Part shown: in pieces, positions 19,481 through 22,515 of the stretch
How positions within the stretch are numbered: the stretch's first letter is position 1
How the letters are laid out: each line of letters starts with the position of its first letter
Virus record (IMG/VR): IMGVR_UViG_3300017956_005040
Coordinates: 1 to 22,515 of that record
Origin: a virus
DNA length: 22,515 bases
Direction: 5' to 3' (one strand)
The notes under the pieces: model-generated
Database searches by the model: none
Seen by the model: the letters and a program-made list of their open reading frames with translations, nothing else
What the model was told of the DNA's origin: nothing
Made by a program: the position numbers and the translations under genes

Positions 19481-20257
19481 ATGGATCTGGGCCCTATCCC
19501 TTATGAGCCTCCACGGTATATGTCGCCGTCGTCTATTGGGACATTCCAACAGTGCCCAATGAAGTTCAAGTTTTCCAGGCTTGACCGGTTACCGACAGAG
19601 TCGACTGAGGCGCAACATCTGGGCTCGTTTGTTCATGAAGTTTTAGAAGACTTGTTTGCGTTGCCCGCAGAGGAGCGTACCGAGTCAGCCGCTCGTAGTA
19701 TCGCTCGGTGGCAGTGGAATATGAAGTGGAATGAAAAGTTCAATGAACTTGCCGAGAAGGGGACAGAAAACGAATTCCGATGGAAGGCGTGGTGGTGCAT
19801 TGAGAACTACTTCGGCATGGAGGACCCAACATCTTTTGAGGCTGCTGGCATAGAAGCAAAGATGGATGGTGCGATTGACGGAGTGCCTATCTTTGGAATT
19901 ATTGACCGATGGACGTTGGAAAATGACAAGCTTGTAATATCCGACTACAAGACCGGCAAGAAACCTCGCCCTCAGTATGAGTGGGAAAAAAAGATGCAGA
20001 TCACTATCTACAGCATTCTTTTGGCAGAGCAGGAGGAGCGAGAAGTTGAGCGGGCCGAATTGTTGTACTTGAAGTCGGGCGAGTTTGCACGATATGAGAT
20101 AGATGCTGAACTTGAGTCTGCTGTCCGAGTTGAGGTTAGCAACACTTGGGATAAGGTTACTACGAGTTGTGCTTCGGGTGAGTTCCAGACGATCACGGGG
20201 CCGCTATGTAACTGGTGTGATTATAAGCCTATTTGCCCGGAGTGGTCCAATGCCTGA
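19481..20257 (+). CDS. Cas4/RecB-like PD-(D/E)XK exonuclease with iron-sulfur site
   Basis: 258 aa. SPSSIGTFQQCPMKFKF holds the first cluster Cys (25), GSFVHEVLEDLF the conserved His (52), GIIDRW gives Asp142, VISDYKTGKK supplies Asp155 and Lys157 of the catalytic core, and QITIYSILL is the Q-x-x-x-Y motif. The C-terminus carries CNWCDYKPIC (243, 246, 252), completing a four-Cys 4Fe-4S site. It is not a CRISPR gene here; no array or other cas gene is present. It most likely resects DNA ends to feed the Rad52-like protein. ATG at 19481 just after the upstream TAG is chosen; an in-frame ATG at 19469 would overlap that gene. Confidence 0.9.
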   Translation: MDLGPIPYEPPRYMSPSSIGTFQQCPMKFKFSRLDRLPTESTEAQHLGSFVHEVLEDLFALPAEERTESAARSIARWQWNMKWNEKFNELAEKGTENEFRWKAWWCIENYFGMEDPTSFEAAGIEAKMDGAIDGVPIFGIIDRWTLENDKLVISDYKTGKKPRPQYEWEKKMQITIYSILLAEQEEREVERAELLYLKSGEFARYEIDAELESAVRVEVSNTWDKVTTSCASGEFQTITGPLCNWCDYKPICPEWSNA

Positions 20258-20708
20258 TGTTACGTTTGCTCAAATTGTTTCTGAGGATATTAAGGGCACG
20301 TTGGATCAGCGGGAGCAAGATATGCTTCGTTTACCTGAGAATGTGCAGCGTTGGCGGGATACGCTGAGTAATATTATTGAGACTGTGGATGAGCAGATTA
20401 CTGCAATTAATGAGTCAGTTGCTTCGGTGCGGAAAATGTATCCTGATTTTGAAAGCAATCCGGTTTCTGAGAATTTGGCGGGTAAACTGTCAAAGACTGC
20501 AAGGTTTCGTTTTCATGCTGAGAAGCGTTTAGCGGAAGCTGATCGTCTTTTATCTATGGGTTCGTTGCCTGACCCTTCGTTGTCGTTGGCCGCTTTTTTG
20601 AAGGCGGCAATTGAACAGCACTTGAGCGATAAGGATGATACTGAGATGGGTCCTGATTATCATGATGAGCGTCTGCGTGATGCGTTGTCAGGGAAATGGA
20701 GTTTTTGA
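20250..20708 (+). CDS. Helical hypothetical protein of the recombination operon
   Basis: 152 aa, almost wholly helical with coiled-coil character (LSNIIETVDEQITAINESVA, KLSKTARFRFHAEKRLAEAD). No catalytic motif and no family recognised. The ATG overlaps the nuclease gene by 8 bp and has GGAG seven nt upstream; the end overlaps the glycosyltransferase start. The longer frame back to 20103 lies inside the nuclease gene and was discarded. It could be a structural or DNA-associated accessory of the recombination proteins. Confidence 0.72.
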   Translation: MPDVTFAQIVSEDIKGTLDQREQDMLRLPENVQRWRDTLSNIIETVDEQITAINESVASVRKMYPDFESNPVSENLAGKLSKTARFRFHAEKRLAEADRLLSMGSLPDPSLSLAAFLKAAIEQHLSDKDDTEMGPDYHDERLRDALSGKWSF

Positions 20709-21805
20709 TGAAGATTGGCTTGGTTGCAGAAGACTTTAATACGCAAAGCAGAGATATGTTGGGTCGCCCCGTTTGGAGTGGTCCGACATGGGTGCGTTTG
20801 GCTCAGTACAGTGATCATTTTAAGGAAATGGGTGTAGATCACCGTTGTGGGATGCTGGGAAGCTTTGCAAACTTCGACGTTTTAGGGGTTGTGGACGCAT
20901 CAGGTAAAGCGTGGTTTGACTGCGATGTCATTGTACTGCAGCGGTACATGGATGATAAATTGAAAAGAGATATGCGCAGGGGGCAGGCTGCGGGTCAAAT
21001 TTTTATTAATGATGTTGACGACTGGTATTGGGGGTTGAGCAAAAAGAACGCCGCTTACAATGCCACCGATCCTAGCCGTAACCGCTCCAAAAACAGAAAT
21101 ATTTATGCTGAAATAATTAGCATGAGTGATGGTGTCATTGCTTCAACTCCGTTCTTGCAGGAAAAGTTGCTCCACTGGAATGACCGCACACTTCTTCATG
21201 GTAACTATGTTGATCTAAAGCGATTTAAAAAGTATTTCAAACACGAAGATAAAGAAAAAATTGTTGTTGGATGGGTCGGCTCTATGATTCACCGGAGTGG
21301 TGATCTGGACATTCTTCGGCCGCACGTTAAGGATATTGGCGAGTTCGCTAGTTGGCACCACACCGGCCACATTCCTCATGCAGGTTACCCAAAGTTTCAT
21401 TCTGAACTTGGCATTGCAGAAAGTGACGTAACTTACTTTCCTTTCCAAAACCCTCAGTCGCTCATGGCTGGAATTAATTTTGATGTTGGAATTGTGCCAC
21501 TTGTCAACATTCCGTTTAATCATGCCAAGTCGTATGTAAAGGGGATTGAATATGCCGCCGCTAATGTTCCTTTCGTTGCTTCGTGGAGCCCGCAATACCA
21601 GCAATTGTCTGAAGAACATGGTATAGGCGTGGTAGTCTCTAAAGCTTCTGAATATGTGAGCGAACTGAAAAAGTTCTGCGATTTCGACTACCGGCAAGAG
21701 GTCGCAGAAGCCAATCGAAACGCCGTGCAAGCGTTCGATACTAAACTTGGCGCCATTCATCTTTATGAGTGCATTCAAGAAATTGTCAGGCAGGTTCGGC
21801 CATGA
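20708..21805 (+). CDS. GT-B fold glycosyltransferase (GT4-like)
   Basis: 365 aa. The N-terminal Rossmann half begins MKIGLVAEDF and includes IFINDVDDWYWGL and GVIASTPFLQEKL. The C-terminal half has IVVGWVGSMIHRSGDLDIL (typical GT4 donor-domain opening), DVGIVPLVNIPFNHAKS and the acidic motif KGIEYAAANVPFVASWSPQY, where Glu would bind the donor phosphate. These enzymes retain anomeric configuration when transferring sugars from nucleotide donors. The acceptor is unknown; phage DNA bases, virion proteins or host wall are possible. The start at 20708 has GGAG six nt upstream and overlaps the previous stop. Its place inside a DNA recombination/HNH operon rather than the glycan cassette is odd. 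Confidence 0.85.
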   Translation: MKIGLVAEDFNTQSRDMLGRPVWSGPTWVRLAQYSDHFKEMGVDHRCGMLGSFANFDVLGVVDASGKAWFDCDVIVLQRYMDDKLKRDMRRGQAAGQIFINDVDDWYWGLSKKNAAYNATDPSRNRSKNRNIYAEIISMSDGVIASTPFLQEKLLHWNDRTLLHGNYVDLKRFKKYFKHEDKEKIVVGWVGSMIHRSGDLDILRPHVKDIGEFASWHHTGHIPHAGYPKFHSELGIAESDVTYFPFQNPQSLMAGINFDVGIVPLVNIPFNHAKSYVKGIEYAAANVPFVASWSPQYQQLSEEHGIGVVVSKASEYVSELKKFCDFDYRQEVAEANRNAVQAFDTKLGAIHLYECIQEIVRQVRP

Positions 21806-22290
21806 AACGAGGTAAACCTTTACGCCGCACTCCATTTAAAAGCAGCAGAACTAGCGGATCTTTAAAAAGATCACCTTTAAACTATAGGTCAGCCGGTATG
21901 CACGATGCTTACGTTAAGAGGCGTGCTTTAGTTAAGCAGATGCTTGCTCAAACACCGTATTGTCAAGCATGCACAGCTATCTACGTGTTCCCACGGCTTA
22001 TTAAAGGTGAGCCTCTTGGAGTGGTGAATACTCGACCTTCAATTGATTTGCATGAGTTGGTAAATCGCTCTCAAGGTGGGGATATTTTAAATAGCGATGA
22101 GATTATTGTAGTCTGCCGTGAATGCCACAGATGGATTACTAAAAATCCTATAGATGCGGAAAGGCTTGGGTTGCATGTTCCAGGGTGGATGAACACTGTA
22201 GAAGGAATTAAGGAAGCAACAAGAGTTCGTATTTCGTGGGAGAAGGGGATTTCCGCTGTTCCGTTTTGGATTGAGGATACGGAGGAATAG
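21802..22290 (+). CDS. HNH endonuclease 1
   Basis: 162 aa. A basic N-terminal arm (MKRGKPLRRTPFKSSR) is followed by a zinc-bound HNH core: YCQAC, then DLHELVNRSQGGDILNSDEI and VVCRECHRW. In this, H-E-L-V-N, N and H supply the ββα-metal residues and the four Cys bind structural zinc. Phage HNH proteins next to packaging genes help terminase cleavage or act as DNA nicking enzymes. The ATG overlaps the glycosyltransferase stop (ATGA). The Gly-Trp-rich tail (VPGWMNTVEGI, WEKGISAVPFW) is not part of the HNH core and is unassigned. Confidence 0.85.
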   Translation: MKRGKPLRRTPFKSSRTSGSLKRSPLNYRSAGMHDAYVKRRALVKQMLAQTPYCQACTAIYVFPRLIKGEPLGVVNTRPSIDLHELVNRSQGGDILNSDEIIVVCRECHRWITKNPIDAERLGLHVPGWMNTVEGIKEATRVRISWEKGISAVPFWIEDTEE

Positions 22291-22515
22291 TGGCTACTTC
22301 GTACGGTAAGGCCGCCAAAGCTAAGGCGACAAAGTTACATAGTTTGCTGGTGCGCACTAGGGATAACTTCACATGTCGGTGGTGCGGCGCAACGAGGGAC
22401 GAAGGCAAGCAGATTCAGTGTGCTCATATTATTTCTCGGAGCATAGCGGCTACTCGCACAGATGAGAGAAACGCAATTGCTCTTTGTGCTTCTTGTCATT
22501 GGAAGCAATCCAAAA
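22290..22515 (+). CDS. HNH endonuclease 2 (partial, runs off the window)
   Basis: The 5' 75 codons are present and the 3' end lies beyond the window. It starts at GTG, overlapping the previous TAG by one base, with GGAGG 4 nt upstream. A basic N-terminus (MATSYGKAAKAKATKLHSLL) leads into FTCRWCGAT, IQCAHIISRSIAATRTD and LCASCHWKQ: two zinc Cys pairs and an H-I-I core like HNH/NinG-type nucleases. It is a second, divergent HNH protein directly after the first. Terminase or portal genes are expected further right, which is a guess from common phage layouts. Confidence 0.8.
   Translation, partial: MATSYGKAAKAKATKLHSLLVRTRDNFTCRWCGATRDEGKQIQCAHIISRSIAATRTDERNAIALCASCHWKQSK

Noticed and set aside
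21215-21835. Minus-strand 206-codon frame opposite the GT-B glycosyltransferase
   Set aside because: No motif or ribosome site, opposite a well-supported gene in a continuous plus-strand operon.

Overview
The window looks like part of a tailed double-stranded DNA bacteriophage (or prophage) genome from an actinobacterial host. The phage assignment rests on a dense, overlapping gene set: primase-helicase, SSB, RecA, Rad52-like annealing protein, Cas4/RecB-like nuclease, ThyX, thymidine kinase, holin-like proteins and HNH nucleases. The actinobacterial assignment rests on a WhiB-family regulator, a thymidine kinase with a CWCG zinc site, many apparently leaderless promoters, and a secreted protein with a long Thr-Pro stalk. 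The host genus cannot be read from the sequence; an aquatic actinobacterium is a guess.

Left block (8-9667, minus strand): replication and nucleotide genes. In transcription order these are SSB, a candidate helicase loader, a zinc-finger/TOPRIM primase fused to a RecA-fold helicase, a HAD phosphatase, ThyX, a histone-deacetylase-like amidohydrolase, a small conserved protein, and a SNF2/SMARCAL1-like helicase. Both helicases carry an intein with a LAGLIDADG endonuclease, each inserted directly after the Walker A lysine. Both inteins lack an N-terminal nucleophile and carry the Trp/Cys/Thr signature of class 3 inteins. The left-most 4 kb has an extreme strand bias (plus strand very G+T rich).

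Middle (9747-14785): a small plus-strand gene, a minus-strand FmdB-like/thymidine kinase operon, a plus-strand secreted-protein/holin cluster (lysis or cell-surface module), a candidate small RNA with its own promoter and terminator, a small conserved gene, recA, and a small Cys-rich protein divergent from recA.

14782-17108 (minus): a four-gene glycan-modification cassette (NodS-like methyltransferase, NodB-like deacetylase, PhyH-type dioxygenase, GT2 glycosyltransferase). It is followed at 17145-17673 by a stretch without a recognised gene. That stretch contains a near-consensus minus-strand promoter, a strong hairpin and an open frame broken by one TGA.

Right block (17674-22515, plus): WhiB-like regulator, a hypothetical gene, then a tightly coupled recombination operon (conserved phage protein, Rad52-like annealing protein, Cas4/RecB-like nuclease, coiled-coil protein, GT-B glycosyltransferase, two HNH nucleases). 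The last gene runs off the edge.

A recurring regulatory theme is a near-consensus sigma-70 promoter with a 17- or 18-bp spacer. In several cases the start codon lies only 6-7 nt after the -10 box, implying leaderless mRNAs.
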